Shown in pieces: positions 33,136-42,096 of a stretch of 64,000 nt of DNA; positions within the stretch are counted from its first letter, which is position 1, and the number at the start of each line of letters is the position of its first letter. Under the pieces are notes generated by a model. The model saw only the letters and a program-made list of their open reading frames with translations. It made no database searches and had not been told where the DNA came from. Source of the stretch: Hymenobacter sp. BT559 (GTDB lineage: Bacteria > Bacteroidota > Bacteroidia > Cytophagales > Hymenobacteraceae). The position numbers and the translations under genes are program-made. The stretch covers positions 1 through 64,000 of the forward strand of contig NZ_JAGETY010000008.1 in the NCBI RefSeq assembly GCF_017571525.1. Direction: 5' to 3'.

Positions 33136-34191
33136 ATGCACGAAAAGCTTCCGAGCGTCAATGGCTTGCGCGCCCTGAGTGTCGCCATGGTTATTGCTGG
33201 GCACCTTGGGCATACCGGGATTTTTAACGCGGTTTATCGCTACCACTACGTGCGGGCAGGGCTGGATTTTGTGCGCGACGGTGGTATGGGTGTGAGCATG
33301 TTCTTCATCCTGTCGGGCTTCCTTATCACACGTTTGTTGCTGGCGGAGGAAGAGAGACATTCTTCTATCAATCTGCGTAACTTTTATGTGCGCCGACTGC
33401 TGCGAATTGTGCCGGCCTACTACTTTTTGCTCTTCGCTTACTACCTGGCGCAGCAGCTAGGCTACCTGCAGATTGAGCCCGCCTCGTGGTTCACAGCGCT
33501 CACGTTTACTAAGTATCTCAATTGGCATGAAGACTGGTACACGGCCCACGGCTGGTCACTGAGCATTGAGGAGCAGTTTTACTTAATCTGGCCGCTGCTA
33601 TTTTGCTGGGGCGACAGGCCCCGGCGCTATGGGTGCGCCATTATGCTGGCCGGTGTGCCTCTGCTGCGGCTATATAGCTACTGCGTGCCCGCTGAGATGT
33701 TCGACGACCTGTCGCTGCTGATGAACATCGATGCGCTGGCGTTGGGTTGTTTGCTTGCATTTTACTGCAAGCCGCTGCTGGCGGCCTTTCGGCCAGAGGT
33801 GTGGCGGGCCCTCGCTATTGGGTCAGTATTAGTGCTTTTTGGGCTAGGCTATGTCAACCGCCTCACTGACCCCGTACCCCATTTAAGTGCCATTTGGGGG
33901 CTACTTGGCCAGCGCCATGGTACATTGGCTTTTCTGGCAATGGGTTGTGTGCTGCTGTATTCCGTTTATGTTGCGCGCGGGCCCTGGTTCCGGTTGCTGA
34001 ATAGCCGGCCGTTAAGTTTTATAGGTAAGATTTCCTATGGACTGTATTTGTGGCAGCAAATATTTGTCATGCGCCCCATGTTTTGGTTTAATCATTTCCC
34101 GCTCAATGTAGCTGGTTTGTCAGCCTGCGCCATCTTTTCGTACTACGTTGTTGAGCGGCCTTTCCTGCGACTCAAGCAGCGGTTTAATTAG
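33136..34191 (+). CDS. Acyltransferase 3 (OafA/YrhL) membrane protein
   Basis: The 351-residue protein has about ten hydrophobic segments and the acyltransferase_3 signature: NGLRALSVAMVIAGHLGH near the start with the conserved H, MGVSMFFILSGFLITRLLL, NFYVRRLLRIVPAYYF, and the C-terminal GKISYGLYLWQQIFV. Such inner-membrane enzymes O-acetylate surface polysaccharides or glycans. The acceptor is unknown; no glycan cluster is adjacent. The ATG at 33136 is preferred over a TTG three codons upstream. Confidence 0.9.
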   Translation: MHEKLPSVNGLRALSVAMVIAGHLGHTGIFNAVYRYHYVRAGLDFVRDGGMGVSMFFILSGFLITRLLLAEEERHSSINLRNFYVRRLLRIVPAYYFLLFAYYLAQQLGYLQIEPASWFTALTFTKYLNWHEDWYTAHGWSLSIEEQFYLIWPLLFCWGDRPRRYGCAIMLAGVPLLRLYSYCVPAEMFDDLSLLMNIDALALGCLLAFYCKPLLAAFRPEVWRALAIGSVLVLFGLGYVNRLTDPVPHLSAIWGLLGQRHGTLAFLAMGCVLLYSVYVARGPWFRLLNSRPLSFIGKISYGLYLWQQIFVMRPMFWFNHFPLNVAGLSACAIFSYYVVERPFLRLKQRFN

Positions 34192-34594
34192 CATCGGCTG
34201 CCAGACAGTTCATGGCTGGGCGCTCCCTAACAGGTTGGGTTTGCTAGCTCCTGCCGGACAGGAAATTCTCTTTGTAGCGGCGTAAAAACGCATGTGAGTG
34301 GGAGCAGGGAAGGTAGGAATGCGACTGCGTAAAATTGCCGCCGGGCCAGTTTTAGTGTTGGGCTGCTGCCTGAGCGGGAATAGGTCCTGAAAATGAGCAC
34401 TGTATTTTGGCAGACTGTCGAACTCGTTCGCAGCATTGCCCGTTACCTTCGCCACATGGGCCACACTGGCCCACCGCTAGGGCTGCGTTCAGTTCTTCCC
34501 GCTGCCCACTGCGCTTGCTTTCGCTTGGTTTTTCTTTTTAGAAAAGCCGGGGTCGGGGGATTTGCTTCAGGTAGCTTTTCCCATCGACGCATTT
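34192..34594. other. 403-bp intergenic region before the desaturase
   Basis: No gene is supported; a 109-codon frame at 34393-34722 runs into the desaturase in another frame. The left half contains GCGTAAAAACGC and several G-rich runs. A possible -7 variant TACCTTCG lies near 34444. Confidence 0.35.
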
Positions 34595-35662
34595 ATGAAA
34601 GTATTGGCCGCCTCTACCGACCCGGTGTATACCCGGCCGGCTGCTCCTTCCTGGCTCGACAAGCGGCTTGTCCACTACTTGCAAGACGAGCGCGACCTGC
34701 CGTTCGCCTACCTCATTTTTAAGATAACGGCCACCATGCTGCCCCTAGCGGTGCTGCTTTTTGTGCCGGCGCTGCGCGGGCCGTGGTGGTGGGCGGCATT
34801 TGGGCTGTTCTTCTTTTTTAGCAATGCGCGCTTCAAAGGGCCATTTGGGTTGATGCTGCACTGCACCAGCCACCGGATGCTGTTTAAAAAGAAATATGGC
34901 TGGCTGAATAATTACATTCCGTGGGTGCTAGGGCCACTTTTTGGCCAAACGCCAGAGTCGTACTTCGTGCACCACCTAGGCATGCACCACCCCGAGAATA
35001 ATCTGCCCGACGACGAAAGCTCGACCATGTTCTACCAGCGCGACTCGCTGCGCGGTTTTTTGCGCTACCTCGGCGACTTTCTATTTCTGGGAGTAGCTAA
35101 GCTAGCCAGCTATTTTACGAAGCGCAACAAAACCACGCTGCGCTACCGCCTGCTGCGGGGCGAGGCTGTGTATGCGCTAGTTACCATCGGGCTGGCCTTC
35201 GTAAACTTGCCTGCTACGCTGGCCGTGTTCGTGCTGCCTTTCCTGCTGTCGCGGGTTATCATGATGCTCGGCAACTGGGCGCAGCACGCGTTCATCGACG
35301 CCGCTAGCCCCGAAAATTGCTACCGCAACAGCGTAACCTGCATCAACACCAGCTACAACCATAAGTGCTGGAACGATGGCTACCACATCAGCCACCACCT
35401 CAAGCCGGCCCTGCACTGGACCGACCATCCGCACCACTTCCGCCAAAACCTAGCGCAGTATGCCGACAATGAAGCTATTGTATTCGATGGCATCCACTTT
35501 CTGCACATCTTCTTCTACCTTATGGCCAAGCGCTACGACCTGCTGGCCCGCCACTTTGTGCTGCTCGATGGCACCGAGCGTACCGAGGCCGAGGTAACTG
35601 GCTTGCTGCGCCGCCGCACCCAGCGCATTGGCCGGGCAGTGCTGGTGCCACAGCTGGCCTAG
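34595..35662 (+). CDS. Fatty acid desaturase family membrane protein
   Basis: The 355-residue protein has four or so membrane helices and the three histidine clusters of di-iron membrane desaturases: HCTSHR near residue 90, HHLGMHH near 130 and GYHISHH...DHPHHF near 265-285. These bind the two irons that insert a double bond or hydroxyl in a fatty acyl chain. The ATG at 34595 gives the usual N-terminus; an in-frame ATG at 34562 adds 11 residues. The stop codon overlaps that of the convergent PAP2 gene in one CTAG. Confidence 0.87.
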   Translation: MKVLAASTDPVYTRPAAPSWLDKRLVHYLQDERDLPFAYLIFKITATMLPLAVLLFVPALRGPWWWAAFGLFFFFSNARFKGPFGLMLHCTSHRMLFKKKYGWLNNYIPWVLGPLFGQTPESYFVHHLGMHHPENNLPDDESSTMFYQRDSLRGFLRYLGDFLFLGVAKLASYFTKRNKTTLRYRLLRGEAVYALVTIGLAFVNLPATLAVFVLPFLLSRVIMMLGNWAQHAFIDAASPENCYRNSVTCINTSYNHKCWNDGYHISHHLKPALHWTDHPHHFRQNLAQYADNEAIVFDGIHFLHIFFYLMAKRYDLLARHFVLLDGTERTEAEVTGLLRRRTQRIGRAVLVPQLA

Positions 35663-36336
35663 CCTCGCGCCGCTTGGCCGGGCCGCCGCAGGCGCCAGCG
35701 ATGCCAGGGCCGAGGGTGCCGGTCGAGCCAGGGCTCCAGCCAAGCTAGCACGGCCAGCGTGAGCACGGTGCCCAGGATGGAGCCGGCCGTTACGTCTTCT
35801 TCAAAATGCTGGGCCAGGTACACCCGCGAGTAGGCGGCCAGCGCAGCCAGCAGCACGAAAGCGTAGCCCCAGTTCTTATTCTTAACAAAATAGGTGAGCA
35901 CCAGAAACACCGAAAACGCCGAGGTAGAGTGCCCCGACGGGAAGCTTTTGAGCGTGCCCATCACTACGCCTTCTACCACGTGCAGGGGCGGAAAGCCAGG
36001 GTTTTCGGCGAAGTAGCGGAAGGGCCGTGGGTGGCCCGTGAAAATCAGCTGCTTGCCTATCTGGGCCGCTAGCGACGTCAGGGCGAAGCACACAAAGGCC
36101 GTGAGTGCCCAGCGAAAGCGCACAAATAGCAGCGCCAATACCACGAGCACGTAGAATACGCCATCGCCCACGTTGGTGAATGGCCGAAAAAACTGGTCGA
36201 AAAAGGGAGTGTTGTGGCCATTTACCCAGAAAAAAGCTGTGTGCTTGGGCGTGGCCAGGAGCACGGCACCCACCGCCAGCAGCAGCACCAGGTAGGGCAT
36301 AAGGAAGGTGCGGGTGTGCCGGAGCAGTGCAAGCAT
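35659..36336 (-). CDS. PAP2-family phosphatase
   Basis: The 225-residue membrane protein has the three phosphatase motifs of the PAP2 superfamily: KQLIFTGHPRP (motif 1), FPSGHSTSAF (motif 2) and SRVYLAQHFEEDV (motif 3, with H and D). It would remove phosphate from undecaprenyl pyrophosphate or from a phospholipid on the outer face of the inner membrane. Read from ATG 36336, which places a membrane helix at the N-terminus; an upstream ATG at 36378 adds 14 residues. Confidence 0.88.
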   Translation of the reverse strand: MLALLRHTRTFLMPYLVLLLAVGAVLLATPKHTAFFWVNGHNTPFFDQFFRPFTNVGDGVFYVLVVLALLFVRFRWALTAFVCFALTSLAAQIGKQLIFTGHPRPFRYFAENPGFPPLHVVEGVVMGTLKSFPSGHSTSAFSVFLVLTYFVKNKNWGYAFVLLAALAAYSRVYLAQHFEEDVTAGSILGTVLTLAVLAWLEPWLDRHPRPWHRWRLRRPGQAARG

Positions 36337-36455
36337 AAGCGAAGAGCGCGGCCGAGGCGGCCAGCTAGGGGCTAGCAAAATTACCGCGCGGCGGCCGGGT
36401 CGCGTTTGGGGCTGGCCGTAACTTGCGGCCCCTAACCCGTTTTTCCCGCCACCTT

Positions 36456-37745
36456 ATGCGCTACGGTCCCATCGCTCCCGAGCTGTTTGTTGAGAATCGC
36501 CGCCGCTTCCGCGAGCTGCTACCGGCTAATTCGCTAGCCATTTTCAACGCCAACGATATCCTGCCCACCAACGCCGACGGCACGCTCGCCCTCAAGCAAA
36601 ACACCGATTTGTTTTACCTCTCGGGCGTCGACCAGGAGGAAACCATCTTGCTGATTTGCCCCGATGCGGCGCTTGAGAAGCACCGCGAAATCTTGTTTCT
36701 GCGCGAAACCTCCGAGCACATTCTGGTGTGGGAAGGCTACAAGCTCACCAAGGAGGAAGGCCGCCAAGTGTCGGGCATCAAAACCGTGATGTGGCTCGAC
36801 CAGCTGCCCGCCGTGCTGGCCGCCCTCATGAACGAGGCCGAGTATGTGTACCTGAACTCGAACGAGCACATTCGCTCGGTAGTGGAGGTCGAAACCCGCG
36901 ATGCTCGCTTTATCAAAGACTTGCAGCGCCGCTACCCGCTGCACCAGTACCGCCGCGCCGCTAGGCTCCTGCACCAGCTGCGCGCCATCAAGAGCCCCGA
37001 AGAAATCCGCCTCATGCGCCGTGCCTGCGAAATTACCGGCAATGCCTTCCGGCGTCTGCTCGGCTTTGTGAAGCCCGGCGTGTGGGAGTATGAGATTGAA
37101 GCCGAGATACTGCACGAGTTTGTGAAAAACGGCTCGCGTGGGCCAGCTTATACCAGCATCATTGGCAGCGGCGAAAGCGCTACCATTCTGCACTACATCT
37201 CAAACGACCGCCAGTGCCAGGACGGCGACGTGCTGCTGCTCGACTTTGGCGCCGAGTATGCCAACTACGCCGCCGACCTCACACGTAGCATTCCGGTTAA
37301 TGGTACCTTCACGCCGCGCCAGCGCCAGGTGTACGAGGCCGTGCTGCGGGTGTTTAAGTTTGCGAAAACTCAGCTGGTCGTGGGCAACGAAATTGAGTCT
37401 TACCACAAAGCTGTGGGCGAAACCATGACCCAGGAGCTTATCAAACTGGATTTGCTGAGCGAGAGCGACGTCAAAAACCAGGACCCCGACGCGCCGCTCT
37501 ACAAAAAGTATTTTCCGCACGGCACCAGCCACTACTTGGGCCTCGACGTGCACGATGTGGGCTATAAGTACCGCAAGTTTGAAGCTGGCATGGTGTACAC
37601 CAACGAGCCGGGCATCTACATCCGCGAAGAGAAGCTGGGCATTCGCCTCGAAAATGACATCCTCATCACCCCTAGCGGCAACGAGGACCTCATGGCCGAC
37701 ATCCCGCTGGAGCTGGCCGACATCGAGCGCCTGATGAAGCGCTAA
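36456..37745 (+). CDS. Xaa-Pro aminopeptidase (M24 family)
   Basis: The 429-residue protein has an N-terminal aminopeptidase P-N domain (about 1-150, LFVENRRRFRELLP, DLFYLSGVDQEET) and a pita-bread M24 domain with the metal ligands: LLLDFGAEYANYAADLTR (two Asp), FPHGTSHYLGLDVHD (His), TNEPGIYI (Glu) and LGIRLENDILIT (Glu). It removes N-terminal residues ahead of proline, using manganese. The start at the ATG 36456 is chosen over a TTG 11 codons upstream. A TAnnTTGC-type box lies at 36418. Confidence 0.92.
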   Translation: MRYGPIAPELFVENRRRFRELLPANSLAIFNANDILPTNADGTLALKQNTDLFYLSGVDQEETILLICPDAALEKHREILFLRETSEHILVWEGYKLTKEEGRQVSGIKTVMWLDQLPAVLAALMNEAEYVYLNSNEHIRSVVEVETRDARFIKDLQRRYPLHQYRRAARLLHQLRAIKSPEEIRLMRRACEITGNAFRRLLGFVKPGVWEYEIEAEILHEFVKNGSRGPAYTSIIGSGESATILHYISNDRQCQDGDVLLLDFGAEYANYAADLTRSIPVNGTFTPRQRQVYEAVLRVFKFAKTQLVVGNEIESYHKAVGETMTQELIKLDLLSESDVKNQDPDAPLYKKYFPHGTSHYLGLDVHDVGYKYRKFEAGMVYTNEPGIYIREEKLGIRLENDILITPSGNEDLMADIPLELADIERLMKR

Positions 37746-37759
37746 GCTTGGCTAGCCCA

Positions 37760-37797
37760 CAAAAAAGCCCTTGCCACACTGGCAAGGGCTTTTTTGT
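37760..37797. terminator. Bidirectional rho-independent terminator
   Basis: AAAAAAGCCCTTGCCA pairs with TGGCAAGGGCTTTTTT around loop CAC, between the convergent aminopeptidase and methyltransferase genes. Confidence 0.9.
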
Positions 37798-37804
37798 GGA
37801 TAAA

Positions 37805-38590
37805 TTACTGTGGCCGCCGGAACAGCAGCAGATGCTGCTGGGGCAGGGTTTCGCGCACTTCCACAAACTCCAGCCCTACGGCGGCCATCTCCTTGCGGGC
37901 CTGCGCCACCGTCATTTTGTGAATCTCCTTGATGGGCACATTCGGGTCTTCGGCCCGGTATTCGACCAGGGCCAGCCGCCCGGTGCCCGGCCGCAGCGCC
38001 CGCCTGATAGCCTGACCCATCTCGCGTGGGTGGTCAAACTCGTGGTAAGCGTCCACAATGAGCACTACATCGACGGCGCTGGCCGGCAGGTGCGGGTCGG
38101 TGGTGGTGCCTAGCACGGGCTCCACATTGTGCAGGCCGTTTTTAGCCTGGCGCTGCCGCAGCTCGGTTATCATTTCGGGCTGAATATCGACGGCCAGTAC
38201 GCGGCCGCGTGGCACCAAGGGGGCTAGCCGAAACGAGAAAAACCCCGTGCCCGCCCCAATATCGGCCACCACATCGGTAGGTTTCAAGTGCAGCTCATTG
38301 ATGAGCAACTCGGTGCCTTCTTCCCGCGTGCGGTCATTGCGCTCCAGCCAGTCGGCGCCTTCATGTCCCATTACGTGGGCAATTTGCCGGCCCTCGTAGT
38401 AGCGCCCTATGCCGTTGGGGTCGCGCGCGGGGCGGCTCACATAGCCCGTCGAATCGGGTGGATGAGCCGTAATGGTGGTTGCCCGCAGGCTAGCCGCATT
38501 CACGACATTCGACTCCATGGGAAGCTGCGTGCAGGCGGCAACAGCCCCTGCGGCCCCCAGTCCAGCCCAAAGCACTACGGCATTTTTCAT
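37805..38590 (-). CDS. Class I SAM methyltransferase with lipoprotein signal
   Basis: The 261-residue protein, read from the ATG at 38590, begins with a hydrophobic stretch ending in a lipobox-like GAVAACTQ. The Rossmann methyltransferase part has DVVADIGAGTGFFSFRLAPL (SAM motif I), VLAVDIQPEMI (motif II) and VVLIVDAYHEF (motif IV). A secreted or lipid-anchored methyltransferase is odd, because SAM is cytoplasmic. Such proteins do occur in Bacteroidota. Alternatives are that the N-terminus is a membrane anchor facing inward. Target unknown. Confidence 0.75.
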   Translation of the reverse strand: MKNAVVLWAGLGAAGAVAACTQLPMESNVVNAASLRATTITAHPPDSTGYVSRPARDPNGIGRYYEGRQIAHVMGHEGADWLERNDRTREEGTELLINELHLKPTDVVADIGAGTGFFSFRLAPLVPRGRVLAVDIQPEMITELRQRQAKNGLHNVEPVLGTTTDPHLPASAVDVVLIVDAYHEFDHPREMGQAIRRALRPGTGRLALVEYRAEDPNVPIKEIHKMTVAQARKEMAAVGLEFVEVRETLPQQHLLLFRRPQ

Positions 38591-38790
38591 AAGTGAATAA
38601 TTCAGTCTGACACCGGCTTTTGCCAGCCGCACAACAACTGGGCAAGGCGCAGCGTTCAGCGTTGGTTAGCGAAGCTAGGGGTGTTAAGCTATTTGTTTGA
38701 ATAAAAAAAATGGCGCAATACTCAGCCAAATTCGCTTTGCTAACGTAATCGGAGCACAATTCTTTCATCAACCCGCTAGCTTTCCACCTT

Positions 38791-39402
38791 ATGCGAAATC
38801 TAACTACTACCCTGGGCCGCTTTGTGGTGGTCCTTTCCGGCGCCCTGGCGCTTGGTTCGTGCAGTCGTTCCGACTACGCTTTCCTGCCCAAAGGTGATTC
38901 TTACCTGGGCACTGCCACGGCCGCACCCAAAGTGCGCCGCGCCGCGCCAGTAGCCACTGTGACCACGCCCGCACAAGCCGTAGAGGCCAGTCCGATAACC
39001 GGTCCGGCCGTTGCCCCCGAAATTACGGTGGCTACCGCGCCAGCAGCCGCTAGGCCCGCCGCAACTGTCCCGAAAGCAGCAGCTCCGGCCACCGAAGCTG
39101 CCGAAGTAGCTGCCGCACCGGCTACCGCTACGGTAGCCACGCCGGCTCCGCAAAAGCTTAGCCTCGTGCAGCGCATAGCCCTGGCCAAAGTAACCAAAAA
39201 GCTCAACAAGCTGGCCACCAAGTCGCAGTTCAAGCAGGGCGATAATATAGCCCACACGGCCCGCATCAACGGTAACCTGCGCACCGGCCTCATTCTGCTA
39301 TTGATTGGTTTGATTGTGGGCATTTTTAGCAACATCATCGGCCTCATCATCGCGCTGGTTGGCGTTATCTTCATCGTGCTCTGGCTGCTTGACGAATTGT
39401 AG
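38791..39402 (+). CDS. Lipoprotein-like protein related to the TM2 protein
   Basis: The 203-residue protein has a signal ending GSCSRSDYAF, a start shared with the TM2 protein at 22518, then a long Ala/Pro/Thr/Val linker to about residue 125 and two C-terminal membrane helices (TGLILLLIGLIVGIFSNIIG and LIIALVGVIFIVLWLLDEL). The C-terminus has no TM2 motif. Function unknown. Confidence 0.7.
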   Translation: MRNLTTTLGRFVVVLSGALALGSCSRSDYAFLPKGDSYLGTATAAPKVRRAAPVATVTTPAQAVEASPITGPAVAPEITVATAPAAARPAATVPKAAAPATEAAEVAAAPATATVATPAPQKLSLVQRIALAKVTKKLNKLATKSQFKQGDNIAHTARINGNLRTGLILLLIGLIVGIFSNIIGLIIALVGVIFIVLWLLDEL

Positions 39403-39426
39403 AATTCGCTAGGCCCCTCAATGACC

Positions 39427-39464
39427 AAAAAAGCCCCGGCCGCTCAAGCGGCCGGGGCTTTTTC
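39427..39464. terminator. Bidirectional rho-independent terminator
   Basis: AAAAAGCCCCGGCCGCT pairs with AGCGGCCGGGGCTTTTT around loop CA, between the convergent lipoprotein and priA genes. Confidence 0.9.
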
Positions 39465-39478
39465 ATAGTCTGGTGAGG

Positions 39479-41977
39479 CTACATCGGGTCCACATCGGCT
39501 ATCAGGCGGGCCTGGCGAAACCCTTTCTGGTCGCGCACCACATCCATCGCGGCGCAAATGGCCAGCTTGGCGGCCTTCAGCACCGTGTGCTCGCGGCTGA
39601 GCTTAATGACGATTTCCTGCAAAAAGAAATTGCGGATGCGGAAAATGTAGGGCGCTTCGGGCCCTAGCACGGGCCCACGCCCCAGCCGCTCGGCCAGCTC
39701 CTGCGTGAGCAAGATGGCGGCTTTCTGCGCTATTTCCTGGTCCATGTGCTTCACGGTCATTTTAATCATCCGCGTGAAGGGCGGGTACTCGTGTTCGCGC
39801 CGCTGCAGGATTTCGTACTCGTAAAACTCCAGGTAGTCGTTGCGGATAACCTTGTCGAAGATTACCTGCGTTGGGTCGGCAGTCTGAATCAACACCTTGC
39901 CTTTCTTGCCCTTGCGCCCGGCGCGCCCGCTCACCTGCACAAACATCTGGTAGGCGCGCTCGTGCGCCCGGTAGTCGGGGTAGTGAATGATGGCATCGGC
40001 ATTGACAATGCCCACTAAGCTCACATTTTCGAAGTCGAGGCCCTTGGTCACCATTTGCGTGCCTACAAGCACGTTGGTTTTCTGCTGCTCAAAGTCGCCG
40101 ATAATCTGCTGGTAAGCGTTTTTGGCGCGGGTCGTATCCAGGTCCATGCGCTGCACATTGGCTTGCGGCAGCATGATTTTAAGGTCGTCTTCCAGCTTCT
40201 CGGTGCCGAAGCCCTGGGTGCGCAGCGCCCGCGAGCCGCAGGCCGGGCACTTAGTGGGCATGCCCTCGTGGTAGCCGCAGTAGTGGCAGCGCAGCTCGTG
40301 GGCGTGCTTGTGGTAGCTCAGGCTCACGGCGCAGCTCTGGCACTTCGGAATGTAGCCGCAATCCTGGCAAGCCGTGACAGGCGCGTAGCCCCGCCGGTTC
40401 TGAAACAAGATAACCTGTTCATCCTGCGCGATTTTGCTTTCCATCGCGGTCAGCAGGTCGGCCGAGAAATGGTTGTGCATCTTCTTGGCCTCGCGCAGCT
40501 TGCGGGTGTCAATGAGCTCAATCTCGGGCATGCCCGCTTCGCCAAAGCGCTTGCTCAGCGTAACTAACCCATAGCGGCCTAGCCGGGCCTGGTAGTAGGT
40601 TTCGACGGCCGGCGTGGCCGAGCCCAGCAGCACCTTGGCCCCTTGGAAGTTGCCCATCATCAAGGCCACCTCGCGGGCGTTGTAGCGTGGGGCGGGGTCG
40701 TACTGCTTGTAGGAGCTTTCGTGCTCCTCATCCACGATGATGAGCGCCAGGTTATCAAAAGGCAGAAACACCGCCGAGCGCACGCCCACTACCACCTGGA
40801 AGCGGCCCGAAAGCACGCCATTCCATACTTCTACGCGCTCGTTGTCCGAAAACTTGGAGTGATATACCCCTAGCCGCGAGCCAAATACGCGCATCAGGCG
40901 GGTCACAATCTGGGCCGTGAGCGCGATTTCGGGCAGCAGGTAGAGTACCTGCCCACCGCCATCAAGCGCCTGCCGGATGAGGTCGATGTAAATCTCCGTC
41001 TTGCCCGACCCCGTGACACCATGCAGCAGCACGATGTTCTTCTGATCAAACAGCGTCATTACTTCATCGCGGGCCGTCGTCTGCGCCTCGCTGAGCTGAA
41101 AAGGCATCTGCGCTAGCGGGTTTTCTTCCAGCGGAAAGCGCGACACAATCTGGTCGAATTGCTCCAGCACGCCGTTCTTTATCAGCGTGTTCACCGCCGA
41201 AGCCGATAAGTGCGGCGAACTGGTGAGATACGCTTTTTCGATGCCCTGGTGGTTGAGGTGCTCGTTGTGGTGTACCGGCACGCGCTGCAAGTACTTGAGC
41301 AGCACGTCTACCTGCTTAGGCTTGCTGGCCAGGTCCTCAAACAGGCGTTCTACCGCCGCCGTGCTCACGTAGTGGTGGGCTAGCCGCACCTTCTTCAGCA
41401 CCTTGGGCGTGTATTTATCGGAAAGCTGCTCAAACAGAAAGATGATATCTTTCTGCATCAGCGACTTAATGACCTTGTGAAACGAGGCAATGCCCAGCAC
41501 ATCGCCCACCTCAGTAAAAGTGAGCGCCTTGCCATCCTCGGTGCGAAGATTGTCTACAATGCGCTGCTCCTTCTCATCGAGCGGGTAGGGGCTCCCCTCG
41601 TTGAGGTAGCTGGGGTGCAGCTGAATACGCGACTCGGAGCTGAGCTTGAGCGCAGCCGGCAGTGCGGCATTGATGACTTCACCGAGTGTGCAGAGGTAGT
41701 ACTCACTTATCCAGCGAAATAGCTTGAGCTGCGGCTGGGTCACGACGGGCGCGTCGTCGATGAACTCCAGAATGTACTTGGCCTGGTACTCTTTGGGTGG
41801 TGTTTCGTGCACGGCGGCCACAATGCAGCTAAGCGTGCGCTTGGCCCCGAACTGCACAATGACCCGGCCGCCGATTACCACGTTGTCGTTCAGCTCGTAA
41901 GGTACCCGGTAGGTGTAGAGCTTGGGCAGCGGCAAGGGCAAAATCACGTCCACAAACAGCGTGACCCGGTCGGGCAT
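39479..41977 (-). CDS. priA: Primosomal protein N' (replication restart helicase)
   Basis: The 832-residue protein, read from ATG 41977, has the N-terminal DNA-binding domain (VDVILPLPLPKLYTYRVP), a Walker A (LLHGVTGSGKTEIYIDL near 316), a DEEH Walker B (IVDEEHESSYKQ), motif III (GSATPAVETYY), and the PriA zinc region with eight cysteines (CQDCGYIPKCQSC, RCHYCGYH, KCPACGS). Helicase motifs V and VI are in LVGTQMVTKGLDFENV and VSGRAGRKGKKG. It restarts stalled forks in the cytoplasm. A TTG at 42031 would add 18 residues. Confidence 0.94.
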   Translation of the reverse strand: MPDRVTLFVDVILPLPLPKLYTYRVPYELNDNVVIGGRVIVQFGAKRTLSCIVAAVHETPPKEYQAKYILEFIDDAPVVTQPQLKLFRWISEYYLCTLGEVINAALPAALKLSSESRIQLHPSYLNEGSPYPLDEKEQRIVDNLRTEDGKALTFTEVGDVLGIASFHKVIKSLMQKDIIFLFEQLSDKYTPKVLKKVRLAHHYVSTAAVERLFEDLASKPKQVDVLLKYLQRVPVHHNEHLNHQGIEKAYLTSSPHLSASAVNTLIKNGVLEQFDQIVSRFPLEENPLAQMPFQLSEAQTTARDEVMTLFDQKNIVLLHGVTGSGKTEIYIDLIRQALDGGGQVLYLLPEIALTAQIVTRLMRVFGSRLGVYHSKFSDNERVEVWNGVLSGRFQVVVGVRSAVFLPFDNLALIIVDEEHESSYKQYDPAPRYNAREVALMMGNFQGAKVLLGSATPAVETYYQARLGRYGLVTLSKRFGEAGMPEIELIDTRKLREAKKMHNHFSADLLTAMESKIAQDEQVILFQNRRGYAPVTACQDCGYIPKCQSCAVSLSYHKHAHELRCHYCGYHEGMPTKCPACGSRALRTQGFGTEKLEDDLKIMLPQANVQRMDLDTTRAKNAYQQIIGDFEQQKTNVLVGTQMVTKGLDFENVSLVGIVNADAIIHYPDYRAHERAYQMFVQVSGRAGRKGKKGKVLIQTADPTQVIFDKVIRNDYLEFYEYEILQRREHEYPPFTRMIKMTVKHMDQEIAQKAAILLTQELAERLGRGPVLGPEAPYIFRIRNFFLQEIVIKLSREHTVLKAAKLAICAAMDVVRDQKGFRQARLIADVDPM

Positions 41978-42096
41978 CGCCGCCGGGGCGGGCGTGGGAG
42001 AAGCAAATTCAAACGTAAGCGACACGGGCAACAGCTAGGGCAGGCGAATAGTAAAGATAACCCCGACCGGGCGGAGATGGGGCGTTAAAAAGCTAC

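Noticed and set aside
34393..34722. 109-codon open frame on the plus strand before the desaturase
   Set aside because: No domain, signal or conserved pattern; it overlaps the desaturase in another frame.
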